Below, in pieces: positions 50,327-64,000 of a stretch of 64,000 nucleotides of DNA (within the stretch, counting starts at the first letter, position 1; each line of letters starts with the position of its first letter). The notes beneath the pieces are model-generated. The model was not told the DNA's origin. It was given only the letters and a program-made list of their open reading frames with translations, and searched no databases. The DNA comes from Trichoplax sp. H2. Taxonomy: Eukaryota; Placozoa; Uniplacotomia; Trichoplacea. The stretch lies in assembly GCA_003344405.1 (NCBI GenBank), contig NOWV01000086.1:1-64000 (forward strand). Direction: 5' to 3'. Position numbers and translations under genes: made by a program.

Positions 50327-52520
50327 CGTTCGTTCTTCACAAAGGCCATGCACTAGACCCTCTATGATTAGCAATGTAGACTATATATACAGTATTATAC
50401 AGTATATCACTTAATACATATGCACACTATTCATCCGGAAGCTATCGTTTATTCATATTTTTAAGTCACAATCCTCTATTGTCTTACTTAGCTTCTTCAC
50501 CAAGCTTCGTTTAGCTAGTTTGTTACTATTTTCCTTGGATTGCAGTTATTAATTAATGATGTAGCACCGAAATCAGTAATACTACAATTTCTATTCCTTA
50601 AGCTAGCACTGTGAAGAATTATTCCAAGATTAGTGCTCGCATAATACCGGTGTAACATTCTTAGCAAATTAAGGATAAAGAAACGTATAAAGTACCGTAA
50701 TGTATTATTGTATTAGACTTTATTTAAATGGTGTTATTTACTATAAAACAACCTTGTTAGCAGACTATGGTTTAATATGGGGTTTTTGTTGTTTGAATCG
50801 ATAAAATTTGCCAGAGTATGTAAGAGGTAATCTTAATTACCTTTTCGTTATGTATAGGGAAATTCGGTATGAGACAGGGGTGTACATTAGACCATAGCTT
50901 AAACTCACGATATAATAAAAAAATAACCAATAATAAAGATCAACTTGCCTCCCATGCTATACCGAACAAATTATAAGGTTACTTGGTGTTGTGCAGGTAC
51001 TCAGCACACAGTCAGTAAGAATTTGTCAACATTAATATTTAATGCATGTTAGGATTCATCATTATTAATGAATAATCATGCGATATTTCAATCCCGTAAC
51101 GCACTCAGCAGTAAGTGACCGAAGGTTTAACCAAGACTCATTCATAATCGATTGTTATGAAGTTATCCCACGATAGATGGAGTTAGCGATGTTTAGTACC
51201 ATAACCATATTTAAATTCCTAGACAGTTCATACTATAGATATCTGGTGCCGTATTATATGAATGTGACTAATTTACATTAGATTGCATATTTTGACTTAT
51301 GATTCAGTTCATAGGCACATTATGATTTAACTGTCTTGTAATACGTCATTGGATATCTACTCGCATGTCCTCAATAAATATTCTCTTATTAATTAGTTAA
51401 GCATCCAGATAAAAATTGAATACCTGATTTATGGGCCTTTTTGATATTAACTATAACTTCTAGCTACTATAGAAAGGTATAAAAGCCCGGTATTTTCGTA
51501 TAATGAAGCTAATTATTAAGTTTACTGCTTAACATAGAGTTAAAAGCGTACGAATCACTAAGAATCTGTCGAAATAGGGATTACTCTTTCCAAGTGTTTC
51601 TTTTAGACAGATTTATCGCCCTGATATATGTATGGTTCGCGGAGAAGATTTGGGTAGAGTTAGCTTTTCATTATCATATCATAGGGCTGGTTTACGGCAC
51701 TGATATTGGACAGAAACATCTTAAATGTAATGATGCATTATTAAAGAATTACTTTCTACAGTTTAATCTGATTTTGATCAGTATTTGCATTGGAGACGTC
51801 CGGAGAACCTCCATATACTCGCATTAAATATCGTTTATTGATATTTTCAATATGTACCGATCATGCGCAATACGAGTTTCCATGGATACGCTTTGGGATA
51901 TTGTATCAGACTGTATCAAAATTTATCATATTTTACAGGTAATCGATCAGTTGAAGTCGTTATTTTCGTATGGTCAGTGTGGCAAATAGGTAATCAAAGG
52001 CAACGATACTACTGTAATATTGTTTACTAAATCGAAATCCCACAGTGTCAAGATAAATAGTAATACTGCATTGATACGAGCACGCATCAATTTGGAAAAT
52101 ACTAAATGTTAGCTTATTATTAATTCGCTGAAGAAAGTAGGCAGTGGAAATACGTCAATTCTGCCTAAGTTAAAGATAGTAGAAGTTAATGTTCCCTTCT
52201 GGTAAGTTCATGAAAAAATTACGAATTTAACTAATTGTAACCAGGAAAGGTTAAGTTGAAATCCGTCGATTTCAGGAGCTCTTGCAACTATTAGGATCCA
52301 TAGCACAATAAATCCACATATAGTATACCTCGATATTGCATGATATACGCACAGCTTTCTTACTATACAACATTATTATGTTGTATACGCCTTCCATTTT
52401 TTCTCTGAGTTGAAATAAAAGTTTAATACCTTGCTATTTCTGCTTATTCTAAGATTGATGCAGTCCGTATTTGAAGTATTTTCGTATTTAGCTATAATCA
52501 TTACATTTTTATATGGTTAT

Positions 52521-53096
52521 GTCGCAAACCAGCTTCGTGACAAGGATAACCTAAATAAATCTTTAAATTACTAAAGTCTCCGAGACTCAGTAACCTTTAA
52601 CTATCTCATGAGAATTGAAATACCTTTGCTTCTACGTTAAACTACTAGAGAATTCGGATTTTATTCAACTATCTACCGAGCTTAAATACCCTTCGGCGGC
52701 AGTTAGCATGAACGAGTCAACATAAGATTGTGAAAGTTAATTCATACTGGATAGCTAAATTAATACACAGATATTTATAATCGTAGACAAGCATCGAATG
52801 ATTCTAGATAACTAGACTACAGTATATCCATTCACAGAATTATGTATGGTATCACCTATGATTGAGCATCTTCAGGATATCAATCACAAGCATCACAAGA
52901 CAGCACTATCATTAATTAATATCAGTTATCAAATAAGAACTCTTTCTACAGTGCAGTATAATTTACTATAACAAATAATAACTACAGTGATTCTTACTGT
53001 AAGCTATTAATAGTTATCACCTACGTAAAGTTTAGTAGCCTATATTTATTTATTCAGCTATTTATTCACGATAGTTCGCACCGTAGCAGCTTAACA
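52521..53096 (+). repeat. Second, longer copy of the hairpin-ended repeat
   Basis: This aligns with 30081-30509/31125 from the left end (GTCGCAAACCAGCTTCGTGAC) through shared blocks (CTACGTTAAACT, CAGTATATCCATTCACAGAA) to the right end (TTCACGATAGTTCGCACCGT). Both terminal hairpins have lost some base pairs, so this copy is older or less constrained. It carries extra internal sequence at about 52730-52940, giving about 576 bp in total. Confidence 0.75.
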
Positions 53097-53587
53097 TAAT
53101 TAATGACCGACGTACAACATCAGAATGATCATAATTGCTCCGCCTAAAGTGATAGAGTGATATCTAAATTTGATATTTGTCTATTTTGACCCATTAAACT
53201 ATGCATTTTGGATTAATCCATTGCAATTAAACATACAATGTGACTAATAGATGTAAAAATAGGCTTAATCATTGTAGTACGGTCGGTATACTCATTTTAA
53301 AATTCTATTTAGTTACCATGAACTTAAGATTAGGCGGATCTATTATACTTTGCATCTCTAAAACTAGCAATAATAATGCTAGTGACATTTACTATCACAT
53401 ATATATGAACTGATGTTACTTGCAGAATATAGCTGTTGGTGTAAAGCCAATTTCACCTAAAATTATCGTATTAGTTGTATCTTGGATCTGATAATAATAA
53501 AATACTTTAACTTCTCAATATCTTCAATTTATTGATTTTAATATTCATTATACCATCACAGGAACAAATGAAGCATAGCGAGTCAAG

Positions 53588-56500
53588 ATGAGAAAGAAGG
53601 AAGAAAGAGATACTACAGAAACTCTTCGAATCTTTTTTTCGTCGCCGTTTAATGGCATGGAAAAAGAGAGAGAAGAGCTAACTAAATTTTATTTTCCACA
53701 TATTCATGATATGTGCAATAATCGTGGCTATCAATTTATTCCTGTGGATTTGAGATGGGGTATTACTAAGGAATCAACTTCTAAATATCAAACGATTGGA
53801 ATATGTCTTAGCGAGATTGACAGAAGTGATATATTTGTTGGCATGTTTGGCCAGGTAAGAAATAAGTGTTCTTAGCTGATTCTTTCGAAGAGTTTGTTGT
53901 AGACGTACAGTAATTATACATTGCACAGAATCGCACTTATCGAATAAATAAATTAAAAAATTATTTAGCAAATTAAAACTTATTTGAATGCAGTAGCAAT
54001 GAATTGTCTGATTCCTGCACTATTGTAATTTTTAAAATTTTCGCACTTTCCTCTGCATTTACGGATAATCATATGTCTCTCCTAATTTTATAAACTTGTA
54101 AAGCACAGAATTAGCATTACAGATCCATGAATGTGCTATTATACAATATATCATTTAATTAATCTTGCTAAACGTTGAAGTCGAATGATGTTTAATGCAG
54201 CAGATTATTAACTTTGTTAAGCAAATACTGTACGTACATAACAATAGCACGAATATATCATATAAATACTAATATCCTCTTGTAGACTACATATCTAACA
54301 TGTAACTACCCGAGTAATGGTATTAGTTACTAGGGATTGCATATACCTAAAGTATTTCACTTTATAACTTATAGAGGTATGGCTGGAATGGATTTCAAGA
54401 TGATCTGTTACAAAAAACTTTTGATTATGCACAGAAATCTTATCCCTGGTTAGAACACTATCGCGATCGCTCTGTTACTGAATTAGAATTCCTACATGGT
54501 CATTTAAATAATATCGGTGCATTACCAGCATGTTTTTTCTTTCGAGATAAGGTTAACATGAAAGCACGATAAATCATAGCTTGCATTAAGTGTTTACTCA
54601 CACGTTGGTTTCTTAGCGACTATTAAAAATTATGCTATTCCGCCATTCGTTATTTATTAGTCGTATGATGATGAGCAATTGAAAATTTGCCAAGAAAAAG
54701 GACTAACTCAGCGTATGAATGCCTTCAAGGTGGAAAGTGATAAAACATATACGATGTTGAATGATTTAAAAAGAAGAATTAAAGAAACCGAGGACAAAGT
54801 ACGGATTCAGTCAATGTCAATCTGTCGATATTTTACTTCCAATTTAATTAATCGGATAAATATTGTATTAAATTCTTCAACCTGTATTTATACCATTGCA
54901 ATTACTGTATTTTGTTTCCTCACGCTTTAGTGTTTGGCCGTTAATATGAACTATGCATCGCCAACCGAGGCAAGTGACGAATAAAAACCATTTATGTCCA
55001 TTGCGTACTGTAAATAGTTGAAAGTGCGTAGACTGTATTTCTTGATTTTATAAGATAATTCTGATAGATGATCTGAATCAAATTATAGGGTGCCAGAGAA
55101 ATTTATCTAACGTTGCATAAGTATTTGACCGAAGTCTTCTTCATCCACCGTGCCGATGAGGATGATCCAGTTAGCTCAATCTTAACATTCCATGATGCCT
55201 TTTATATAAATAGACTGTCATTAGGAGATAAATATGTTGGAAGCCATGACTATTTGAATGTTGTGAATCGGCATGCATATGATGAGGACGTACCACTTTT
55301 AGTTACTGGTAGAGGCGGTAGTGGCAAATCTGCTCTATTGGCTAACTGGTTAAAAAATCATCAGTCGAAGCAGCGAGACAAAAAATTGGTTGTTGCATAT
55401 CATTTTGTCGCGAGCACAGCTAAGAACGCCCAAGGTAACTTTACCATACTGCAGTTATAATTCGTAGATAGTGATAGATGATATGATGTTCAACCGAATC
55501 TTAATTCCTACGTGTTTAGATGTTCTAGTCATCTTGACGAACATTGTTAATCAACTACGTAAAAGCCAGAAGTTACCATTAAAGGAACATGATAACGCCA
55601 AGGATGCTTCAAAATCCTTGAATAAAATCCTCACAATACTTTCAAAAAAAGAATATTCGGTCGTTATCCTTGTTGATGGATTAGATCGTGTGACCAGTCG
55701 CGGAAAGTCTGAGCGTGTAAGTAAAATTACGAAAATATGTATGTAGTTTAGTGTTCGCATTTATTCTTACTGATTATAATTCAGCGTAGCTACTACAGAA
55801 AACTAATTCATTATTTCAAAGTAAAAAGCTAAATAACCTAAACTACATTTTTGATATATTTGACTATTATCCTTACTTCGTATTGGATACTTCCAAAAAT
55901 TTACTTTTTAAACGCCATCTATGCCTTTAACTATAACCCTGATATGTGGCATGTATCTTGATACATTAATATGTTACATGCATTATCCTAAAAATCTAGC
56001 AATTAAGATAATATTACCTTTGCAGACAGCTACTAAAACATAAGTTTAACTCTTTATAATATATTGACCGATTGTTTCTTAATCTTGGCTTAGATATTAT
56101 ATTGGCTACCTCGGGCAACTCCATCGGGAATTCACTTCCTATTATCTTGTAAAAGCAGTCATAACGAAATCACATCTGAACTTGTTGATGCCCGTCATTA
56201 TCAAGTTTTGAATATACAACCTTTAGAGCCAAAGGATATCCAAATTTTAACCGAAGTATAACAGCATCTTATCATATGCTGATCAAAATTTGTTCTATTC
56301 ATAAAGAACCCCAAATAACTTACAAACTTTAACATTCGAATAGGGCATGCTAAAGCTAAGAGGAAAGGCTTTATCACCGAATCAGGTATTTAATTTAATC
56401 TGTAAGCCAACATGTTTGTAAATTGATAAATAAATACCGTATTCATTGATATCTTCGAAAGTATCGAAATATTATTACGTTTTGATCAAAACCTTTAAGA

Positions 56501-59500
56501 TGTCGTATAAAAAATGTCATGTTATAATAATTAAGCTGGATTATTAACTCTTAAACTTATTACGCACATAATGAATCGAACCAGATGGACGTCGTCTTGA
56601 GTCAACAAGAATGTAAGAATCCACTATATCTAAAAGTTGTACTTGAGGTAGGACATCTTAATTAAAATCCTTCGTAATAGCTACACGCTGCACTTTATTG
56701 AAATTTACTCCTGCTTTCTTTGTTATCCTTAATAATCGATTAGGAATTATCCGTCCACGGAAAATTTGAAACAATTGACGACCGTATAAAGGAATTATTG
56801 AGTTGTAATGAGTAAGACGTAGAATAGAATGCATTAATTAATAATATTAAATTTATATGCATGCAATAAACTTATTACTTTACAAACTGCTTACTGGAGC
56901 TAAAAGCATTTATATCTAAAGCAGACTAAAAATACCAGGACCGATAAATCATTACAAGAGAAATAAATAATCAAATTTTAATAGATTTAAGCATTATACC
57001 ATTTACTGGAGCATCATCTTAGCCATACATTACCTATTCATGTTTTTTACAATATATTTGATTTGCTGTGAGTGGCATCAATAGTATTACTTCCGAATCC
57101 TTTTTGACTGGATCTTCTCATTTCAGTCCTATCCAACTCTTAGTTAATACAAAGCAGGGCTATTTTACATAAATAGAAATAAGATTTGTTGATGGTCTAG
57201 CATTGCGACAAAATAGGGAAATTAATGACAAATATGACTCCCTAACTAACTTTATTTAATCTTTTCTTTTTACTGATATAGCACAAAAGAGTTGTTTATC
57301 AAGTTTTTGGAACGTTTAGAGATGGATTATAACACAGACAGCTCTACTAATGTTATTAAAGATGTACGTATGATGCATTTAGTAATCTGAGATGAACTTA
57401 CTTAGTTGATAGGTAGTATATGATCATCTTTATGGAACAATGTTGACATCTGAAAAGAGGAATACGTCTTGATGGATATGACGTATTTAATTACTCAAGA
57501 CTACGTGCAATTAATAACAGCTATTGGGTCTATCGTACCCTAGATTTATGATATATCTGTAACTAAACAGAAATTATTTATACTGATGTTGCTCACTTGA
57601 TGCGGACAATAAATTACCGCAGTAGTCACCAGGAATCAATAGGTATATTTAGAAATAAATAACGATTCCAGTTAAAAACGGTGCTGTTAACGTCAAATAT
57701 CGAAAGCATACAAAACATATTTACTATTTATGAATTATGAGAAGGTTTTCTTATTATTATCTTATTCTGATATCACCGAGAGTAAAGATGGATTACTTTA
57801 ATTTTTACTTTATGTGCCGTTCCGTAATTCACTCTAAATAAGTATACTGACTTTAGTATATGTATACGCAAATGATCTATATTTATATCTAAATAGAACG
57901 CAAGGCTTATTAAGAGACCGTACGTATAGGTACAAATCAATTATATCATTTGCAGGCTGAAATATTTGTAAAGCATATACTTTTAGTATCGGTAAATTAC
58001 AACATTTCAGTAATTGAATTTCACGACGAAGTGAATCATAAATGCAATAAATTGATCATTAGCTAAACTCCATCATCTATTAATCCTTAGATGTCGTTAT
58101 GTGGCAACTTAAACTGCTAGATAGTAATTATTATTTCATTCTATTGTAGCTCGATTAATGTAGGAATCAGCTATAGTATTAAATCTTGCTCTCTAATATT
58201 TATTAACTCTGTGTGTATATTTAAGATTATGTGCTACCTAAGTATTTCAAAAGAGGGTCTCACAGAAAAAGAAATCATAGACTTAACTGGACTGGAATCT
58301 ACACAGTTAACTATGATTTATTATGCCACAAATAAATATTTATCTCATCGTTCTGTCCTATTAAAGTAAGTAGGAACAGATTAAAATTTTGTCGAAATGA
58401 TAGGAGCTAGCTCTTCGATTTATTTGCATTAATCCCGTCTAAAAAAATTAGTAATTTCATATTCTGATAACATTTGTAGATATATACGTACGAAATACAG
58501 TATACTAAGATAATGATTTTGTTCATGTTTGAAACATTTCTTATTTAATTATATAATTATAGACCGACTAATATAAGTAGTTACGAAAAAAATATATCAA
58601 ATGTTTCCGATACTAATGATTAAAAATAATTCCCTGATATGAACTCTATTATGCTAGAGCAATGTACGCGTATAAGCCTAACCTTTATAATACGATTTTA
58701 TTGTAAAAGAATACCCTTTAAACTGCTAATACTAGAACCTTCGTTTTGCTATTCATTTGAAATATAATATTCTACTTGTATTTGAACTACTTATCATTTT
58801 CTTTTTTCAATATCTTTAAAACCATATAACTATATCTCGAATCTAGATTCATATATGACGAACTGAATGAGGCTATTCGTAGTATTTATTTACATGATCA
58901 ATCCAAGGAAGATTATTATTATGAAACGCTTATAAATTACTTTAGTAGTAAATTGATGGTACGAAAATTTTATAGTAAATCTTTTTACCTGCCTTATATA
59001 GCATACGTACTAAAAGCCAATTCTTAAATTATTTCAAATCAGTCTATCTCTTCTTCGCAACTGGATATCACAATTTTATCACGAGTTGCCACGGAATTAC
59101 CTCATTTGCTAATAAAATCTGGTCGCTTTAATGAACTCGCAAATTGTATATGTAATATCCATGTATTCCAATGGATGGCTAAGTAAGTATATCATGTTAC
59201 TATACCTGTTGCTAAAAATTTTCACAAATATTTCTGTAGTATTTACTGAAAATATTTTCTAACCCAAGTAATTCTAGTAAGATGCTGTAGTGCTAATTCA
59301 ATATTGAAGATACGATGGTTATATCTTGCTGTAATCTTTGTTTTAATATCATTTCTTAGGAATGGTGTAATAGATTTAGCTGAATATTGGATTCAGACGA
59401 AACTTGAACCGGAAGAGATAAACAGCATGTTAGAAACCTCAATCAAAAATGAATTAGCAAGCGTATACGCTGACCGCTATGACGAATTTCACGCGCCTAA

Positions 59501-62500
59501 TCAAGCTATTAACGAGGTAAAAAAGTGGTACTACGATAATTCCTTTTAGTTACATTTATGGATCGTGCATTCACGAAAACTCGTATTTTCTCCATTTATA
59601 AAAATCGGATTACTTCACTTTAATGTTTATTAACTAACTTATTCTTTTGAATATATGATTAAATAGATCGAAAAGGTCCTTGAAACTGTTACAGCATTTC
59701 TCAACAGGCTAGCTCAATATGAGTCAGAGGAATACTTCTTGAAATGGCGCCTTCGTCTCGTTGTAAGCACATTTAATGATAATGGTAATATTGATAGCCA
59801 TAGTATTAAGTAACTTATTAGAATTAATTTAATATCCTATTTTATAGCCATATGATGGCTATAGTAAATTATATCCCGTACTTTTCGACGCTAACTTACC
59901 AATATATCCACCAAAATTGATTTCAACATAATATCAATCTTATATGCGCGAATACTATTAGAATTTATTATACTGCCTCAGTAATTTCGCTTGCTGCTAA
60001 CTTTCCCAGAAACTGGCATCTCTTTACAGTTATTCTTATTCTTAGAGTACCTGGGTACTTAGAAACATTAATATGAATTAAACGTCAGTATTTTATCCTT
60101 AGTACGGCATAATATTCCTATATCCCATCTATTTAAGAAGCTAGTGAAGTTCTGATACATAAATGGAATAGAAAATTTTCGTAACATCGATGTTTGCTTT
60201 ATTGTATTTCGGTTGCATTAATTTTTTTTGGTAATTGAACTGCTAGAAATCACGATTTAGCGAAGATGAGTCAGATAGCCAGTCTGAATGGCTAGCAGAC
60301 ATACTAAGAAACTTGGCCATACTGTATGTTGACACTAATAGATTTATTGAAGCTGAACCTTTGCACTTGCAAGCCTTAAATATCTATGAAAGGTAAGCGA
60401 TAGAATCATCGTAAGATATTTGAAGAAAATTTAAGCTTAAGGTTAAAAGACTTCACCAAATTAGCTATACTGAAACTTATTACTCTGATATAATTATAAT
60501 AAAGTAATTCTTTAGTATTTGGTAACCACAGCATGCTCGTAGTAACGATTTTAATGAATCTGCTTTAGGAGTAAATAATATCACTTTACGACGGATTACG
60601 TTCAACAATAATTGTAGTGATTAAGTAAAGAGTATGCATTTATTTTGCTTAACTATGCTACATTATATTTGATAATAGAAATACAAATTATATTGGGATG
60701 GATTATAGTAGGACATAGATGTAAAGCTTGATTTGAAAGCAATCAAATCAACACGAAAATTTCTTTTCTAATTTAATCTACGCGTATTCTGATATTTTGA
60801 TATTTTACAGTATTGGATCGAAACTTCAAATTGCACGATCTCTTAATGGATTAGGTTTACTCTATTTTAGTAAAATGCACTACGATAAGGTAAGATTACG
60901 ACCAGAAAGTATTTTATTAATTTGAACCATTCCTATATTTTATTGCAATATATTCGTAAAATTTACACATATTGAGTTAAATCAAAATTAATTGTTGAAC
61001 TTTATTTATATAATTGTAGGCGTCAGAATATATGTTGAAAGCTATTGAAATGCATAAAGAACAGGAAGACAGCTATGAATATGCAGATTCTATTAATAAT
61101 TTAGCCTGCATTTACATGCAAACTGACAAGTATACTGAGGCTGAAACATTATTTTGCCAATCTTTAAAAGTAAGAAATTTTCATTCCCTGACGGCTAACA
61201 ATAGCACTGTGCGTGTATTGCACCACTCATTTGCTAATTTCAAGAAAATAGTGTAATCTAATATAATTTCGACAAAGTGCTATGGATTTATAGTTATACT
61301 AGTATACTCAAATGTCGTTATAGAATTTATAAGCAAAGCGTATTTCAAACTAAAATAGAAACGACGGCAGTAGTCCTTTACTACATTATGGACTAATTTC
61401 TAAACTTAAATCTTTAGATTTATGAAGAGTATTACTATGGAATACGAAATTTATCTATGTGTGGTAGTTACAACAACTTGGCTCGCTGTTATCGAAATCT
61501 TGGAATGTTAGATAAAGCAGAATTTTACTATAAAAAGTACTCATATATTTGATCTTCTATTCTACTTGGTTACTAAATGTTTAAACAATTGAATACGTCC
61601 ACAAGAACATATTGCTTACAAAACATATATTCATTTCCAGTGCTATAAAATTTTTAAATGCTTATATAAAAATCTAGAAACGAAATCATTTCAGAGTTAA
61701 AATCGTCCCTCTTGAATCTAAACTGTTATATTATTTAATTATTGCAGAGCCTTAGATACAAGGTTGGATCTCATTAAATCCAATCATCCAGATATTGCTG
61801 AATCTTATATTAACATGGGCACCTTTGAATTAATCAATAAGCGGAATTATAAAACTGCAGAAGAATTTTTCACGAAAGCACTTGCTATCTATGAGGTGAG
61901 TCAAATATGACCGTCATATGTCAGCAAGAATGCAGCTAAACTACATGGATTTATTATTGCTATATCTACTGCTCTTTTTTGATATATCTACTGTATAGAA
62001 TCAGTATTTATTCTTTCAAATATTTCTATTTTCGTGTTGCTCTGCAATATTGTTTTTATCCTTATTGTTCTCATGATAAAAATATGTACTTACTGCAAGA
62101 ACATCCTAACAACATATGATTTGTAATTTATTGTAATGATTTTAGCTAATTACAGTAGATATGCATATGTTAGGGTTAAGAACCCGTGCACTACATTTGT
62201 ATAAAGTGATATTAAAATTAACAATTTGTAGCCAATTAGGAAAAGGATAACGTCAATTACTACAAGTATTACGAATTTTCAGTGTCATGTTTGATTTTTT
62301 ACTTAATCTGCGACAATAAAGTTTGGCTTCTGATTACTAGCATAAATGTAATGTTACTTTAAATTCCACTTTAGCTGAGATAAAGCAATGAGGACATTTT
62401 ACCGATTCCAATCGATGGAACGCGTAGTTACTTCCGTACCAAGAAATGAAAGTTGATTTTTAGCAAACATCGCCATTATTCTAACTCATGTATAACAATT

Positions 62501-64000
62501 TTGAAAAATTGAGCCTATTCATCATTATATCGTTACTTGCATTCCGGGCTAGATAGCATTAATTAAGAAATGTATTATAAAGAAACAATGAGCGAAGGCA
62601 GCCAATGTTTTAAACGTGAATTTTGCGGATTTATGTTATTACTCCACTACATACTACAGCATTACACTTGCCTGCGAGTAGTAAATAAAGTCCTGATATA
62701 GAACATCGTAATTGTGTTATTAATCGATAGATCGTTGATTATTTTTCAGACTGTTTACAGTGGCAATCATATTCAGATTGCCGTGACATGTGAAAATTTA
62801 GCCCTGACGCATATGTATCAAAGCAACTTAGGCGAAGGTGTTCCGCATTTTGAGCGAGCAAGTAAATTCGATTATTAATCAGACTTAATGGAATATTTAT
62901 GATTATTATATTGTTATTGAATTGTTGAACACTGACTTTTAATAACTTTAAAATTATCACAGGTAAGATATTGTTCGCCTTGGACCAAATGCATGCCAGT
63001 TTAGCGCCACTAAATGCAGGCTATATTGAATATTACCTCGATAATCAGCTTTTCGATGACATTAAAGCATTAATCAAAAGGATTACTCATCGGTCATTAT
63101 GTCCAGATAGAAATTTTGCTGTCTTAGACTGGATTAATGGTGGAATGCTAGCTAATCAAAGGCCGCCCTTAAGCTTAACGTAAGTTTTTTAGTTTCTTTT
63201 TTAAAACCTACAAATAGCGATCGTCCAATTAGCAAGATAGTAGTAAAACAATAAGGAAACTTTTCTTTCATTATGCTGACTAAAATATTATAATCTATCG
63301 TTTGCTCGCTTTAAGATTAACTACTCTTGATTAACAATAGGACGCTGGACATCACATTTCATTTATGCGGCGAAAAAAGTTCCAAAACAGTCGCTCAGTA
63401 TATAGATATGCTATTAAAAATTTATAATAGTCACACTAAAGCCGAAATACGCAAATATTGCTTGCAATCATTGGATTATTTTGAGGTAAGCGTAATCGAT
63501 ATTTATTATAGATTTTAGTCTATTCTTCTGCGTACAATATAGTTATTCAGGCACTTATTAGGTAATCTTCATAGACGCTTTCAATATATTATTATTTACC
63601 TAGAAAAACTTTAGTGTACAAGAAATCAATGTAGCAAAGGTTTATGAGATACTAGCGGCATTATATTCCTCTAGTAAAGAAGAAAATGACACCTTGCAAT
63701 TTCTCGATTATATCGGTAAAGCAGGTACGGCAACATAACTCCTAGTTCTTGAATTTGCTGCTTAGATTACATAGCTTGTATAACAGTATGAGCAAACTTT
63801 AGTACAATGTCTAATTAGTAGTAGTTCATCTCTAAGCAATAAGCTCGTTTAATAATTTCTAAGTAATATCTACTATAGATTGTACTAGTAATTAATATTT
63901 ATAAATTCCTTACCCCTATCTAATGACCAGCTCGAATAAAAAAACTTTAGCATTATCAAGGATACTATAACAATTATTTTAAGTAAATGCAATACCGTAG
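53588..64000 (+). CDS. DUF4062-NACHT-TPR protein, TTC41/nephrocystin-3-like (3' end beyond the window)
   Basis: A large STAND-type NTPase with at least 1141 residues in view. Exons: 53588-53854, 54375-54551, 54661-54798, 55089-55434, 55520-55716, 56094-56255, 56344-56385, 56585-56647, 56744-56811, 57282-57363, 58226-58365, 58847-58958, 59043-59182, 59360-59516, 59667-59762, 60247-60392, 60811-60889, 61020-61169, 61418-61536, 61748-61895, 62750-62861, 62963-63179, 63341-63485, 63604-63724. All phases agree. Residues ~12-110 are DUF4062-like (RIFFSSPFNGMEKEREEL, FIPVDLRWGIT), followed by RYGW and SVTELEFLHGHLNN. Walker A is GRGGSGKS (268-275) and Walker B VVILVDGLD (~356-364), followed by NPLYLKVVLEELSVHG typical of the class. 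TPR repeats run from about residue 750 to 980 (NLAILYVDTNRFIEAEPLH; NLACIYMQTDKYTEAETLF). No exon is seen after 63724. The domain order matches vertebrate TTC41; the function is unknown. Confidence 0.93.

Larger units (their letters stand above)
48797..53587. other. Gene-free spacer before the NACHT-TPR gene
   Basis: No supported gene. It contains a (TA)12 run and a full-length copy of the hairpin-ended repeat, which ends about 500 bp before the start codon of the next gene. Confidence 0.5.

Noticed and set aside
51594-51827. Open frame with LLDRFIALIYV, resembling the DRF region of the GPCRs
   Set aside because: Nothing before or after it aligns with TM2-TM4 of the local receptors, so the match is probably chance.
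1-64000. tRNA, rRNA and other structured RNA genes
   Set aside because: I did not find a convincing tRNA or rRNA by eye; a covariance-model scan would be needed to exclude them.

Overview
This window looks like nuclear DNA from a simple animal, most likely a placozoan (Trichoplax or a close relative). Three multi-exon genes encode conserved animal or eukaryotic housekeeping proteins with short GT-AG introns. The DNA is strongly AT-rich. A cluster of intronless class A GPCR genes with decayed copies lies next to them, and a DUF4062-NACHT-TPR gene follows. The placozoan assignment is an inference from gene content and architecture, not from a search.

Left third (about 1-16.4 kb), gene-dense. 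DLAT (E2 of the pyruvate dehydrogenase complex, plus strand, 13 exons, 1913-5336) runs tail-to-tail with ASH2L (minus strand, 19 exons, 5988-10282). ASH2L is head-to-head with ANAPC2 (plus strand, about 21 exons, 10931-16409), with 648 bp between the two start codons. Both promoter regions (about 640-1770 and 10340-10745) are filled with copies of a self-complementary TACAGTAC / CTGTACAG sequence. The first cluster also contains a five-unit 38-40 bp tandem array enclosed by a perfect 17-bp inverted repeat. Nearly all exon borders were placed by reading frame, splice sites and similarity to the known families; one ANAPC2 exon end (near 12770) is ambiguous.

Middle (16.4-53.5 kb), gene-poor. Three intact single-exon GPCR genes (19997-21124, 37930-39060, 47624-48796) and at least two decayed relatives (near 23.8-24.0 kb and 27.8-28.9 kb) are spread over very AT-rich DNA. 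The three receptors share features unusual for class A receptors: an intracellular loop 1 of about 40 residues, a long glycosylatable loop between TM2 and TM3, and a WYxxLCI motif in extracellular loop 2. The spacers contain a dispersed repeat with small hairpins at both ends (near 30.1-31.1 kb and 52.5-53.1 kb, plus a possible inverted fragment near 26.4 kb), two assembly gaps flanked by a 237-bp near-identical duplication, and a strand-asymmetric island at 42.9-43.8 kb.

Right end (53.6-64 kb). One large plus-strand gene has 24 visible exons and continues beyond the window. It encodes an N-terminal DUF4062 region, a NACHT NTPase and TPR repeats, in the style of TTC41 / nephrocystin-3. This suggests an NTPase-regulated scaffold or sensor.

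The housekeeping genes act in separate pathways: mitochondrial acetyl-CoA production, H3K4 methylation and mitotic ubiquitin ligation. The shared ASH2L/ANAPC2 promoter is the only place where the layout itself suggests joint control.
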